DNA of 64,000 nt from Symbiodinium natans (GCA_905221605.1 CAJNDS010000358.1:392501-456500); one strand, 5' to 3'. Shown: positions 12,294 through 26,043, numbered from the stretch's first letter. The notes: generated from the letters alone by a model not told the origin. Made by a program: numbers and translations.

Positions 12294-12867
12294 CAATATA
12301 GACTCCCAAAAGTAGGATCCCCGTATCATGAGGACCCCTATAAAGTACCCCGATTATCGTACAACCCCCCCCCCCCCATATTTCTTAGGGTAGGATCTGG
12401 TCAGTGGTCAGTTCTCCAAATGAGGTCTTTTCTTGGGGTACCCTACATAAGAGGGGCCGCCTTATACTGAGGACCCCGAAAGGGACCATCTTTTCGACAA
12501 ATGACCACATGTCCTAGGGTAGTTACGGGTTCTGCGCTATGGGCCCTTTTGGGGCTTTTTAGAGAGTCTTTTAAGGGGGTATACAAGGCATCCCCCTGTT
12601 AAGGGCCCAGAAGAAGGGCCATGTAGCAACCCTGAGAAATATGCTCCCCTCGGCCGGTCCGGCACTCCACAGCCTTCAACCCAAAAACCAAAGACCTCAC
12701 ACGGCGCCTGAGAAACCCTAGGCCCTAAACCCTAAACCCTACACCCTAAACCCTAAACCCTGAACCCTAAACCCTAAACCCCAAACCCTAAACCCTAAAC
12801 CCTAAACCCTACACCCTAAACCCTAAGCCCTTCGCCTTGAAGCTTCAAGCGCTATCTCAAGCGACTA

Positions 12868-13051
12868 CTAAAGGAGGGACCTTCTGGGGTATTTGGAGTT
12901 TAGGGTTCAGGGTTTCGGGTTTAGGGTTTAGGTTCAGGGTCTAGGGTTTGGTATACAGGGACCCTAGAAGGAAAGTATAGGGGGGATATACGGAGTACGA
13001 TTAACGGTCCCTTCTAGGGGTTTAGGGTTTAGGGTTTAGGGTCCCTCCTTA
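12868..13051. mobile_element. Foldback element, family G copy 2, carrying telomeric repeats
   Basis: Outer inverted repeats TAAAGGAGGGACC and GGGTCCCTCCTTA. Two internal TTTAGGG-type tracts (about 12899-12950 and 13019-13041) lie inside the element, unlike copy 1. Confidence 0.65.
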
Positions 13052-14282
13052 TACCCCTTAACTACCGATGCCATCGAATGTTGCCGGTCCCCCATAGTCG
13101 CCGAATTCGTGCGGGGGCAAGAGAGTCCGGGGCCAACGCCAAAAGCCCCCTCAAGCCCTAAACAAGCTCTAAACCCCAAACCCTAAACCCTAAACCCTAA
13201 CCCTAAACACTAAACCGTAAACCCTAACCCCAAACATCCCCAAACCCTTAACCCCAACCCCCCCCACCCCCCGCACCCTCCTCCCGCCTAGGACACCATA
13301 GGGGTACGTCAGTGGTTGGGCGGTGGGCTGGCCTTGCTGTCTCTTGGCTTCAAGGTTCAAGGTTCAGGGTTCAGGTTTTAGGGTTTAGGGTTCAGGGTTT
13401 AGGGTTTAGGTTTAGGGTTCAGGGCTCTTGATGCATCACAAGTTGCGGGTTTAGGTGTTGAGGGTTTCAAATTGAGGGGCTTTTGGAGGGTTTAGGGTTC
13501 TCGTTTGGGCTCTTTGTGTGGTCTAAGGCTCAGGATCAGGGATTAGGGGGTTTGGGTGTTAGGGTCTTAGCGTGTAAGAATCTTAGAATGCTGGCTTGGG
13601 GTTTAAGTCCAAAAGAAGGACACATCTGGGCAGTTCTTATAAAAGTTATGGTCCCTTTCTGGGTCCGTTGTCAAGAGTATGGTTCCTTTTTTGGGGGTAC
13701 ACTAAATTCAGGGGCGGCCGCCTTAAACAAGTAACCCCCAAAAGTGACCACAGTTTCGAGAAGTGGCCATGTAGTTTGCGGTACGTTCTGCAGTTGAACG
13801 CGAATTTCAGGGCTCGTGACTTGACGTAGGGTTTCAAAACGGGGCTTAGGGGTTTACCTGGTTTGGGGCGTCTGCTTGGGGCCTTGAAAGTTGAGGGCTC
13901 AAGGAGTTCGCGTGTTAGGGGTAATGAGAGCAGCCTTCTCTCACCATCTAATTTTAAATAAGGACCTAGATATTTCGAATAGGGTTCGGGGGTTGTTTAA
14001 TATAATAATGATACAGGGGCCATAAGGGGCCATGAGGGAACACGATTGGTAAGTATTCCCGACCGTTTTGGGGTTTCAGGGTTGTTCCGGCTGTGGCCTA
14101 GACCCTACATAAACCCTAAACCCTAAACCTTAAACCCTAAACCCTAAACCCTAAACCCTCGGGGTTGGGTTTAATTGGATTCATGGCTTTCATAGGATGC
14201 AGGGTTGTCCGTGTTGAGGTCTTTCAAGGGATTAAGACTCGTAGCCCTAAGGTTGTGCCCCCAAAGGTTCCCCAACATGTAC

Positions 14283-14347
14283 TCGAAACCCCAAACCCCA
14301 AACCCCAAACCCCAAACCCCAAACCCCAAACCCCAAACCCCAAACCC
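14283..14347 (-). repeat. CCCCAAA variant array
   Basis: Nine or so units of CCCCAAA run directly into a CCCTAAA array (14346-14400). The CCCCAAA unit resembles the hypotrich-ciliate telomere type, but here it is a homogeneous sub-block next to the normal unit. Similar blocks lie at 53400-53440 and 59698-59760. Confidence 0.9.
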
Positions 14348-14846
14348 TAAACCCTAAACCCTAAACCCTAAACCCTAAACCCTAAACCCTAAACCCTAAG
14401 CCCAATTCTTCTTTTAGGGATACTTAAAAAAGGGCTCCCCAGAAGTCAAGGGTACAGCCTTAAAGGTCCAAGGTACAACTCCCCAGAGTCTTTCTGGTTC
14501 AGGGGCTTGCCCAGCTACAGACACGAAGAAGCCCTCTTCTTTGGAGGTTTGATTAGGGTTTAGGGGTTAGGGGTTAGGGGTTTGGGGTTTGCGGTTTGGG
14601 GTTTGGGGTGGGGGAGGCATGGTTGGTATTGTGATCACCTGGCGGGAAGGTTGTAAGTTGTGGAGTAGCGCGAGTTAAAGCAATGCTGCAACGATACTTC
14701 GCAGCAGCCGACCCCAAGCAAGCGAGCCGGACTTTTCCTCGCACCAACTGCGCGACCTCAGCCCTAAAACCTCAAAGCCCGAAGACGAAAACCCCAAAAC
14801 CCTAACCCTAAACTCTAAACCCCTGAACTGGAACGCCCGCCCCCAG

Positions 14847-15027
14847 AACCAGAAGAAGAAGAAGAAGAAGAAGAAGAAGAAGAAGAAGAAGAAGAAGAAG
14901 AAGAAGAAGAATAAGAAGAAGAAGAAGAAGAGAAGAAGAAGAAGAGCCGTCGCCACGAGAGGGAGCAGGAGGAAGACTCCAGCACGTCGTCATCTTTTGT
15001 TGACCAGCCTGCTAACCGCACTTGGAG
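14847..15027 (+). CDS. DASS copy 2, exon 1 (poly-Lys and first membrane segment)
   Basis: After a CCCCCAG acceptor it encodes Asn-Gln, a long Lys tract broken by one Asn, five Arg, a basic linker and the hydrophobic segment [12 protein letters not shown]. The AAG microsatellite is therefore probably translated as poly-lysine. The donor GTTCAC lies inside the left terminal repeat of a family F element. Other frames are also open, so frame choice rests on phase match with the next exon. Confidence 0.5.
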
Positions 15028-18000
15028 GTTCACGTTACTGATTATGACATTATAGCTGTACTTATAACTGTACTTATAACCATGTTAGGGCACTTATTAA
15101 GGGACTCATAAGTGGGTCATAACTACGGTTATAATTGGTTACTTAGTAACCCTGAACCTCCAAGTAAACCTGGCCTTCCCTCCCGCCCCAAAGCTTACTG
15201 CGAATCCAGGTTCGCCCTTATCTTTGCCCTGGGGGAGGGCATTGCGACTCTTCCGGAGGAGCAGTACAGGACAGGGCTACAACGCTCAGTTTCCGTAAGC
15301 CCTATTTAGGAGGTTCATAGGTAGGCATAAGTAGGGTCATAAGGATGGTATCTGTACTTCGAGTCGTGCTTGGGATACTTCTAACCCTACTTAGAACTAC
15401 ACATGAACCTCCAAGTAAACCCTAAACGGCCCTAAGCAGGGGTCTGACTCATGAAACCCTAAACCCTAAACCCTAAACCCTAAACTCTAAACCCTAAACC
15501 CTAAACCCTAAACCCTAGACCCTAAAACCCTTTAGTGCAAGCTACCCGGAAGACCTTTCAACGAACCAGGGCCCCCTGGTGTCCAGGTTCTAGGGGTTCC
15601 AGGTTGCACCCTTGGGTTGGGCTTAAGGCAGCATAAGGGCCATAATCGGAGTATATTAAGAGGAACCTTTAAGGGGTACAACCTTAGGGGGTACGAGTCT
15701 TAATCCCTTGACAAGGTCTATTCGCAGAGGTGCAAGACTGAAAGCCAGAAGCCATCAACCCCTTCAGGGGTTTTTGGGTTGTTTAGTTGACCCTTTACAG
15801 GCAGTCATCACAATCGTCCATGGTCTGAAACCCTAAACCCTAAACCCTAAACCCTAAACCCTAAACCCTAAACCCTAAACCCTAAACCCTAAACCCTAAA
15901 CCCTAAACCCTAAACCCTAAACCTAAACCCTAAACCTTAAACCCTTTTCAATGTTTGCTGCGGGCGGCCCGAAGACTTGGCTTTCGGGGTTCGGGAGTCC
16001 CGGGACTGCTTGGAGGTTCATGAGGTAGTCTACCTAGGATGCCCAGTAGTACCCTTATTCCCGTTTCGGTAGGTTTAGGTTCCCTTATAAACCCCTTTAA
16101 GCAAAAAAGGGCACCCTGTTTCATCCTAGGTTACTGGGCAACCTAGCTACTTCTCACCTGCTTAGAGGACTTCGGGGGGGCTGTTAAGTAGCCCTAAACC
16201 CTCACCCCTAAACCCGAAACCCTAAACCAGAAACCTCTTGGGGGATTATGAGTACCCTGAACTTCCAAGTAGGGTCTTTACGGGGAGGACGCTAGCCGTG
16301 ACCTGCGTCGTGCAACTTGACTGCGAGCTGCCAGACGGGGGACCCTAAACCCTAAACCCTAATTTGCGATCCCTGGCCCTATGCCCGAGACCCGAAACCC
16401 TGTGGTTAAACGCTTGAAGCCCTAAACTCAGACCCTAAACCCTAAACCCTACTTTTTGCCGATCAGTCTGCGCCTGAGGGCGACTCTGTGGATTTGTGAA
16501 GCGCCTCGGCGAGTTTTAGTGGTGTAGGGTTTAGGGGTTTAGCACTTCCGATGCTAAGGGGGTTTAGGGTTGAGAGTTGGCAGACGTTGTTGGGTTCAGG
16601 GTTCACAGGGTTAGGGCCCAATGCCGCGATTTCTCTCATGCGCTGCCAAGCAAGGTACTCCCCATACCCATCACCGGCATGCTGGTGGGTCCTGTGCTCT
16701 ATCTCTCCGACGTCTGCTCTTTAGAGGATGCGCTGAGCCCCTACATGAGCCTTACTGGCTCAAAACCGAACTTTTCAACTTTTGGGCTTCTTATAAGGTA
16801 GTTTATTCTACTTTTGGGCTTCTTATAAGGTAGTCTATTCTGAAAGTTTCAACTTCTATTCCCTTGGGTTTTTTGGGCCAGTAAGCTTTGTGGTAGTTTA
16901 CTGTAACTTTGGATCCTTAGCCTTTTTGGGTTTATTGGGTTTCTTAATAAGGCAGCAAAAATGTTAATTTTTAGCTACCCTTCTGAGTGTAGCCAAGTAA
17001 GGAGCAACCTCACGCTGGTCTTATTCGGAAGCTCGATGATCGCCCTCGCGATGGAGCGGCATGGCCGGAGGCTCAGCTGGAGAGCTGCGGGCCACAAGTG
17101 AGATGCGGTTCAGGCTGCGGGGCAAAGGGTTACTTGGGTTTAGGGTTTAGGGTTTAGGGTTTAGGGTTTAGGGTTTAGGGTTTAGGGTTTAGGGTTTAGG
17201 GTTTAGGGTTTAGGGTTTGGTTTAGGGTTTAGGGTTTGGGGTAACACTTTACATTATTAGTTTAGGGTACCGAAAGTCAAGAAGGAATAGAAATTTCAAC
17301 ACTTAATACTATCCCAACCATGAACTAGGTTAGGGGTTTCGGGTGTACGGCGTCCTAAACACGTGAGTTTCTCCGGTGCTTCATGTGCGGGAGTTATGAC
17401 TTTGCAGGGTGTGTGTAGGGCTCTGCCTACGGTTTGAGTGTAAGTTGCCGCTGTGTTCTCAGCAGCCACCCGAACCCCAACCCCCCGCCAAGGGCCCCAA
17501 ACTGCCCCCCTCAACCTAAATCCAACCCGAACCATGAACCCTACCTTACCTGAAATCTGAACCCTACACCTAAACCACAACCCGACCCTGAGGACCGTCC
17601 TAAACGCGCTAACCCTAAGACCCTAAACCCTAACCCATACCCTGACCCTAAACCCGAAACCCTAAAACCGAAACCCTAACCCTACCCCTACATACACCCT
17701 AACACCCCTATCACCCTAACCCTAAACCCTAAACGCCTAAACCCTAGGCTTGGACTTCCGATTTGCGGACTGCCGTGGCTTCCTGCGCGCGCCGCGCCTC
17801 AACGGGCCTTCTTCTTCCTAGGCTTGGGCGCAAATGGTTGAGGGTGTTGGGTTTGAGGGATTTAGGGTTTTCGGGTTTCGGGTTAGGGTTGCTAGGTTGT
17901 AGGGTTTTTGGCAAAGAACGAAGTGAGCTGGACGCTTCCCGACCTACACAGTGCTCCATATTCCGATGTCGTTATTCAACCCTGACGATGGACCTTACTC

Positions 18001-21000
18001 CAAAAGTATCCCGACGCCTAACCCTTCCCCAAACCCTAAACCTCCAAACCCTAAAACCCTACCCTGGGGAAACCCTAAAACCCTTTTCACCCGGGGCCCT
18101 ACTTGCTTGGCTATAACTGGGTTTTAACTTGGCAGTGTTCGTTGCTGCCTCACTGCAGACTCATTCAACCTGTACCCTAGTTGAGTGGCGGCCGAATTTC
18201 TGTGTTGCGATCGGCCGTGTTCCACCGTGGTCCGTCCTTTTCTGGCTGATGCCTTTCAAGGCTGCAACCACGTTGCGAGCTAAACCATGCGCTGGGGGGG
18301 GTCCGACTTCAAAACTGCTGCGGCGGCTTCATCTCAGCAGGACACATGGGCCACATCTTGAAGGGGATCCTCTGACTGGAGTCGAAAAGAACGCTGATCC
18401 TACACCTAACCGGGAATGATTCTCATGTCCTGGACGGAATACATCTTGTGCGTCCTCCCCCCCCCCCTTCCCCCCAAAACCTGCAGAGAGTTCCCAGAGC
18501 ATCCCTGCGGAGAAGTCCCGCCATTTCCCGGACTGCTCACCCCCAAACACCCACGAGTATGCCAGAGCCCCCACCCAAACACTTTTCGAGGTAGCACCGG
18601 CAGCGACAGACTCACCACCGCGCACCCAATGGCGGGGCCCATCTCAGGCTCTTCAGAGAATCCGACAGAAATCCTGCCAAGTCCCGTATCCCCGCTGTCC
18701 TGGTGAAGTGTTTTATGGGTCGACCTTAAAAACCCTCAACCTCTAAAACCCCTATGACCTGACGTCCCAAGCAATGAAAATGTTTTCTGCTTTTCGCCTT
18801 CGACGAGCGCAGCACTGCAGCCTACTAAGGCCCTAAAGAGGTTAGGGTTTAGGGTTTAGGGTTTAGGCCCTTAGATATTTTCCACGTTTCCCCTACTGCG
18901 GGTAAAGAGGATAATGTCTTTAAGGACTGCTTCAGACGGTGTTACGTTCCATGCTATGGACCTGTCGACTCATGCCGCGGTACCCAGATCTTCCCCCCCT
19001 TAATGAGGAATATAGCCCAATTCAGAATATGACCTTCTTATCAATTAGGGTTACTCCTTACTTAAGGGTTTTGAAGATCTGGGTAAGTGTATCATGACCA
19101 GTGCGCTTGTCTCACCATTTCCGTCATGAAGACCGCCTGTGGTTTGTGTCGATCGGCCATGCGCGCGTTGCGTTTACCCGGAAACATAACCCTAACCCTG
19201 AAACCTAGCACCCTAAACCTAAACCCTAAACCCGAAACCCGAGTTGGGGCAGAGCCCCGGCACGTCCTCCGAGCGGCGACGATGATTAGCGTGCTGCCTG
19301 CTTTCGAATGTGGGATCACCACACGTGCGGGTGGTTTATCACCCTAGGGATGGGGGAGTGGGGATAAGTGGGGTGGGGGTGTAATTACCCATCCCCGACC
19401 GACCACCAAAATGCAAACGATAGCCTACTATCTGCTGAAGACCACCAAACGCTACCGGCGATCATGGGGGGGGGGGGGTTCTTATGCAAATAGATAGCAA
19501 ACACTAATTCCTCCATAGTAAAGGGCCCCATGTCCATTGCTACCTCTACTATACAAGCTTGTGCTTATCAAGGTACACATTCCCCTACATTGGTTCTTGT
19601 TAAGACCTGAATGAATCTTGCTCATATTCAGATAAGATAGTTCCTAGTTGTTTTGTTTTCCTTTACTATGGAGAACGGAACAAAAGATGTCGGAGTTTGC
19701 CCATCCCTAACCCTTAGCTCCTCCAAACCCGGACCCCAGGGAGATCCAAAAAGTAGAGCCCCCCACAAGATCCGCCTAACCTAACCACTCTTGTCTTCTC
19801 TATGGGAAAACCTCCTAGCTTCCAGAGCAAAGTAGCGGGCTCTCAGCCGCGTGCTGGTTTCGGGCTGTCCTTCCGGATTTCCGCTAGTACTCATTCTCAC
19901 ACGAATGTTTTTCATCCTGTGCTCATTGACAATGCAATGTTGGTGTTTTTCAGTACGAACATGAATACCGTATTTCGTACTACCAGACCGTGCACCCATT
20001 ACCATGGGAGGACTCCAAAAAGCAAAACCCCCCCCCCACCCCCCCAAAAGAGTACCCTATACTCGTATTGTTGGCCACTCGTCGGGCCCCGGATCCCTAA
20101 GGAACGGCTAGAATTGCGTTTTCGGCAAGGGTTTAGGGGTTTAGGGTTTAGGTTTAGGTTTAGGGTTTAGGGTTCAGGGCTTCATTTTAAGGAACCCTTA
20201 AAGGGAACCTCTTTTTGGGATCCTCGCAAGGTCAGGGACTCGAATTGACGCAACCATGGAACCCAAAAGAACATCGTAATAATAGTGTTTAGGGTTTAGG
20301 TTTAGGGTTTAGGGTTTAGGGTTTAGGGTTTTAGGGGGTCCTTACATTCCGCTTATTGGTCCTTAAGGGCGACTTCCTTCCTCTGACACTTCCAGACTCC
20401 ACGTACTATCCGCACCCCAATCGTGAGGAGCATTCCCTATGGGCCCTGACACAGGCAGGCCCCGTCTGGTCTTCCCCCGCTCCAAGACTCAAAAATATAC
20501 ATCAAAAACGTGGGGTTTAGGGGGTTTAATATGTTTAGGGTTTATTGTTTGGGATTTAGGTGTTAGCGTCATTCTTAAAGTCGTGCAGGGTACGTGGTGC
20601 CACCAATTTTAGGTTCATTTGGTCCCTCCAGGAGCTGTGCTTAGAAGTGCATTGACGATGAATTAGCCTTTTACGAGTAGGTCCTTCCTCCTGCTACTGT
20701 ATCCTATTTAACAAACCAAACAAACATATACACATATATATATATATATTATATTTATATTGTATAATGAACCCTTTAAGGGATTCTATAGTAGTCCGGG
20801 GGGGGGGGGGGGGGGTCGTTCCCACTAGGCGACCAGCGCGTCTCCTGCTGCTTGTTCTACTGCAAAAGTGTGTTCACGTCGTCAAACTTCAGATCCTAGT
20901 TCTTTTGTTTTAGTCTTTAGGGTTTAGTGTTAGGGTTAGTGTTTAGTGTGTTAGTTTAGCCTTGTATTTTAAACCCCTTAAGATCTTATAACACGTGTGC

Positions 21001-24000
21001 CCGCCCCAGGTGCACCCGTTAGGTGTTTATGAGCCCCCTTCCCCCTCTCTCCCTCCGGGGCTCCCTCCTTCTAATCTCCCTCCCTTAAGGTCACGCCACA
21101 TCCCCCTTTCTCCCCCTCTCCACCCCCCAGAACCAAACAAAACAAAAATCCTGTTAACCTCAGTGACCGCGCAAACCGCTAAACCCGTAAACCCTTGGAG
21201 CTATTGAAAACTAGCTATTGGTTTGCTGATTTCTTCTATTAGGTGGTTAGCCCGCGATTTTCTGTGTTTTTGTGCCGGGTTTTGGAATCGTGAGGCCTCC
21301 AGGCTTCATTGATATTAGGGGTTTGCCGACGCCGTTGGTTAAACTGGCTGCCTATGGGGGGGCGATAGGTGTTTAAGGGTTAGGGTTGTAGGTTTTTTAG
21401 TCGTTAAGCGCTTGGTTCACACCAGCGCGCCTCCCCCAAACCCCTAAAACCCTACACCCCTTAAAACACAAACCCCAGACCCAAACCCCCCGGGCCAACC
21501 CACCCCTTTTCGCCACGCTTCCTCGGCAACATAAACGCATGCATACAACCCATTGCCTTCGTAGGCTAGCTGTATCTATTTCTTGTGGCACTCCTTTATG
21601 CAAGCTTTGAGAGGGCCCCTATGAGACCCCTCCCCGACTCAGGCTCAGGAGCTTGTTGGGGGCTTGTTGGTCTTGACCGGGGGGGATCCGAGCGGAAAAG
21701 AATCCGTCCAGATGGCTTTTTTCTTTCCTTGAATATTCCGGGCGTCCCCCCAAACCATAAACCCCTCCATCCCAACAAGCGTGTTATGGTTTAGGGTTCC
21801 AGGTTCATGGTCGGGTTTAGTTTCGGGTTAGCTTTGGGGTTGCGGATTTTAGGGATACTGTATGGGGTCCGGAATTTGTAATGAGAATCCGACCTTTTGG
21901 GTCTATATTGGGTCCCTGATTTTCGTGAACCCCCGACCTCCCACAGCCACTAAAGCCTTGAAGCCCCAAAGCCCTAAAGCCCTAAAACCCTAACCCCTAA
22001 AACCCTAAACCCCTAAAACCCTAAAACCCCTAAAACCTTAAATCCCTAAAACCCTAAAAAACCCTATACCTAAACCCTAACCCCTAAAACCCTAAACCTT
22101 AAACACCCGAAACCCAAAACCTTAATCCCTAAACCCTAAAACCCTAAAACCCTAAAACCCTAAACCCTAAAAACCTAAACCCTAAAAAACCCTAAACCCT
22201 GAAACCCCTGCATGCCCCCTTTTTTCTGTAGGCCCTTCCTCCCGGCGCGAAGCGCAGCAGACGACTCTGACACGGCCCGGGGTCCCAAGAGAGCCTGTGA
22301 AGTCCCTGGGTTTATGCTAGGTTTAGGTTTAGGGTTTAGGTTTTAGGATTTGGTTTGCGGGGTTTAGGGTTTAGGGTTTAGGGCGTTTTAGGTTTCTTGG
22401 GTTCTTGGGTTCTTGGTTCTTGGTTCCTGGTTTGGACGGTCCAATTCCGCTGTCATATTTCAGCCTGGGCGTCCCCCTGAAGCACCAACGGTGGTGGTAG
22501 GGTTTTTGGTGTTTAGGGTGTTTTGGGGTTTAGGGTTTAAAGGTTTAGTGGTTTTGGTTGTTTTGGTTTTTTAGGTGTTTGGTTTAGGGTTTAGGGTTCA
22601 GGTTTCGGGTTTTCAAATGTTTAGCGTCCAGTTTTAAGGCCTTAGGGCCCTAAACCCTAACCCTAACCCTAAACCCTAAACCCTAAACCCTAAACCCTAA
22701 ACCCTAAACCCTAACCCTAACCCTATATTATGACTCTCAGTTTGCGGGGGTTTGTCAAGGACCCCTAAAGGAGGGATCCTTACAGGGGACTGCAGTTCGA
22801 TTTAGGGTTATTGAGGGGACTACTATATGTATATAGGGGACATCTTAAGTTTTTCCTGGGTGTATGAGGGAACTCATCACGTCCCACCTTTTTGGTTTTC
22901 CCTGGCTGTGAGAGCACGAAAAAGAACCAACCTAGAACCCCTCAGCCCGCATAAACCTTTAATACAACCCTAAACCCCCAACTGGCCCCCACAAGGCCAA
23001 ACCCCCCCCCAACCCCAAAACCCCAAACCCCAAACAAAACCCCAACCCCCAAACCCCAAACCCCAAACCCTAAACCCTAACCCTAAACCCTAACCCTGCA
23101 CCCTACACCCTAAGCACTAAACCTAAACCCTAACTCCTTTGAGCCTGCGAGCTCTTTCAACCCTCGGTTGCCCGGAACCCCATAAACCCTGTGAGGCTCT
23201 AATATGCCACCCCGTTGAAAACCCCTTAGGCCCCTGAGCCCCTCCCCCAAACCCTAAATCCTAAGCCCTAACCCTAAACCCTACACCCTGAACCCTAAAC
23301 CCTAAAATCCCTAACCCTGACCCTAAACCCTAAACCTAAACCCGCCGAACACCCTAATCCCCTAAACCCCCAAGTCCACAGCCCCAAACTTCCAAAATTC
23401 TAAACCACAGAACCTCCCAAACCCCCAACGCGTAGAACTCTCCACCACACAGCCACAAATTTAAGAAGAGGGCAGCCTCCGGCTCAAGCCGCCGACCCCG
23501 CTGGAGCATATGTGAGAGGTCTAACCCGCTCGCATGGTTCGAGAGATCAGACCACCTCGCTGCGGCAGAGTTTGTGAACCCGTTTTGGGGGGGGGTAGGG
23601 GGTAGCACCCGGAACAAGCTAGCAAAATACAGGGTGGGGGTGGGGGGGGGGAGGGGGGGGGAGGGGGGGTGGGGGTTGGGGGGGTGGGGGGTGTGGGGGG
23701 GTGTGGGGGGGGGGTGTTGGGGGGGGGTGGGGGGGGGGGGGGGGGGGGGTGGTGGGGGGGTGGGGGGGGGTGGTGGTGGGGGTGGGGGGGGTGGGGGGGG
23801 GGGGGATTTTGCTGAGGGCGCGCTGTGCTGAAATCACGCTGTGCCCACCGACCCCGTGGCCCTAAACCTCCCGCCACCCCCCCCCCCCCCCGGGGTTTTG
23901 GGGGGGTAAGGAGGGAAAGAGGGAGGTTTTCACCTCCTCAAACCCATCCAACACGCCGCCAGGGTCAGCGGACTCTCATCCTTAAGATCAAAACCCTAAA

Positions 24001-26005
24001 CCCTAAACCCTAAACCCTAGACCCTACACCCTAGACCCTAAACCCTAAACCCTAAACCCTAAACCCTAAACCCTGAACCCTGAACCCTGAACCCTAAACT
24101 CTAAACCCTAAACCCTAAACCCTAAACCCGAACTGGCAGAGGGGGCCTGCTGTCCGTGGCCTACGCCTGCAACTCCGGGGGCATGGGCGCGGAGCCCGGC
24201 GTTCCACCACGCCCTGAGGGTTTAGGGTTTAGGGTTTAGGGTTTAGGGTTTAGGGTTTAGGGTTTAGGGTTTAGGGTTTAGGGTTTAGGGTTTAGGGTTT
24301 AGGGTTTAGGGTTTAGGGTTTAGGGTTTAGGGTTTAGGGTTTAGCGTCCATGTACCTCATTGTTATATACTTGGCTAGAGTCCCAATATAGGTGGTACGT
24401 TAAGGCCCAAGAATTCCCCCTTTGGGTACGTGGACCTTTAGGCAATTGCCCGGTGACCTAAGAAGAAGGGTTTAGGGTTTTGCGTTTAGGGTGGTGCAGG
24501 TGCCTTTCTATTGTTTGGCTAGGCTCCCTTGTAAAAGTAGCCACCCAAGGACCCGAAACCGTTCACCCTAAACCCCTATAAGCCCCAACACCAAGCACCC
24601 GAAAAGTTTTGAGGGGGCTCCTTGTTTGCGGTCGAGTAAGAAACCTGCCGCCTGTTTTGAGGGTTTAGGGTGTCTAGGGATTAGGCTTTTGGGACCCTAA
24701 ACCCTAAACCCCTCAACCCCTAAACCCTAAACCCATAACCCACAAACCCTCACCCCGAAACCCCAAACTGGAAGGTTGAGCTGTTGGGGCTTCAGGGCTT
24801 CCGGAGTTCTATGATTCAAGGTTTCAAGCTTCAGGGTTTGGGGTTTGGGGTTCAGGGTCTTAGGGTTTAGGGTTTGTAACTTTAGATCTTTAGCCTTTTT
24901 GGGTTTATTGGGTTTCTTTATAAGGCAGCTAAAAATTTTAATTTGTAGCTACCCTACTAAGTGCAGCCAAGGTAAGGGCACGTCCCCAACAAATGGGCTT
25001 CTCTGAAATAACTTCCGGTCGATGGGCTATACCCAAAGGGCCCAATACCCCTGAATTGAGGAATATGTCTTAAATCAAATGAAGGAGACCTGACTCCTTA
25101 GTTAAGGGGTATTGGGCTCTCTGGGTACCTGCAACTCAAGAGGAAAGTTCTCTGGCAAGCTAAAACCTACACCCTACACCCTAAACCCTAAACCCTAAAC
25201 CCTAAACCTGGTGGGTAAGTTTGGCTACTGGTGAGCCGAAGCCGCAAACCCCACCAGCAACCCTGAATCCTAAAAACCCTAAACTATGAACCCTAAAACA
25301 CGCTAAAAGGCCTAAAAGCCCTAAACCCCCTAACCCTCCTAACCCCCCTAAACCCCCTAAACCCCCTAAACCCCCTAAACCCCCTAAACCTCCTAAACCC
25401 CCTAAACCCCCTAAACCCCCTAACCCCCTAAACTCTAGCCCTAAACCCTAAACCCTAAACCCTAAACCCTCAACACATCTCATAACATCCATGCTGAGGG
25501 ACACTGGTCGGCACACCCTCCAACTTAGTGGTGACGAGATATCTTGGCGACGAAGGCGAGGTCCGATTCCCACAGTTCTAGGGTTCTAGGGTTTGGGGGT
25601 TAGGGTTTGGGGCCTGGGGTTTGGGGTTTAGGGTTTAGGGTTTAATTTGGGGTTTAGGTAGGCCAGACCCTTATCCCTCTACCGCCTTCCCTTGCCCTAA
25701 GCCGCTGACGCCACCCCTTCTTTTAGGGGTGCCGTGCCGTACTATGTGCCAAAGGCACCTAAGCCCTAAGGCCCTTATCTCTACAACATAATTCCTCAAT
25801 CCCCGACCCACGTAGGCGAGCGCCCAGGCTACGTGCAAATGCCCGCGTATGCGACTCAACCCTGAAACCCCGAGTCCGAATTGTAGGTCTCCTATCCTAT
25901 ACTTAAAGCCTAAGCATTGGCCCTGAAGGCTAAACTCTAAATCCCGAAACTACGTCCCTAAACCTTGAACAAAAGGGTGAAATGTTATACTCTGAAAAGA
26001 ACCCC

Positions 26006-26043
<38 letters not shown>

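Noticed and set aside
18120-18715. Possible exons with hydrophobic stretches ([11 protein letters not shown])
   Set aside because: Did not fit splice phases of the surrounding transporter exons; open frames occur on both strands.
23521-23877. Pro-rich and Gly-rich open frames
   Set aside because: Low-complexity G/C tract; same for 61421-61834 and 25965-26222.
25320-25435. CRISPR-like regular repeat
   Set aside because: Head-to-tail 8-9-mers without spacers; a telomeric variant.
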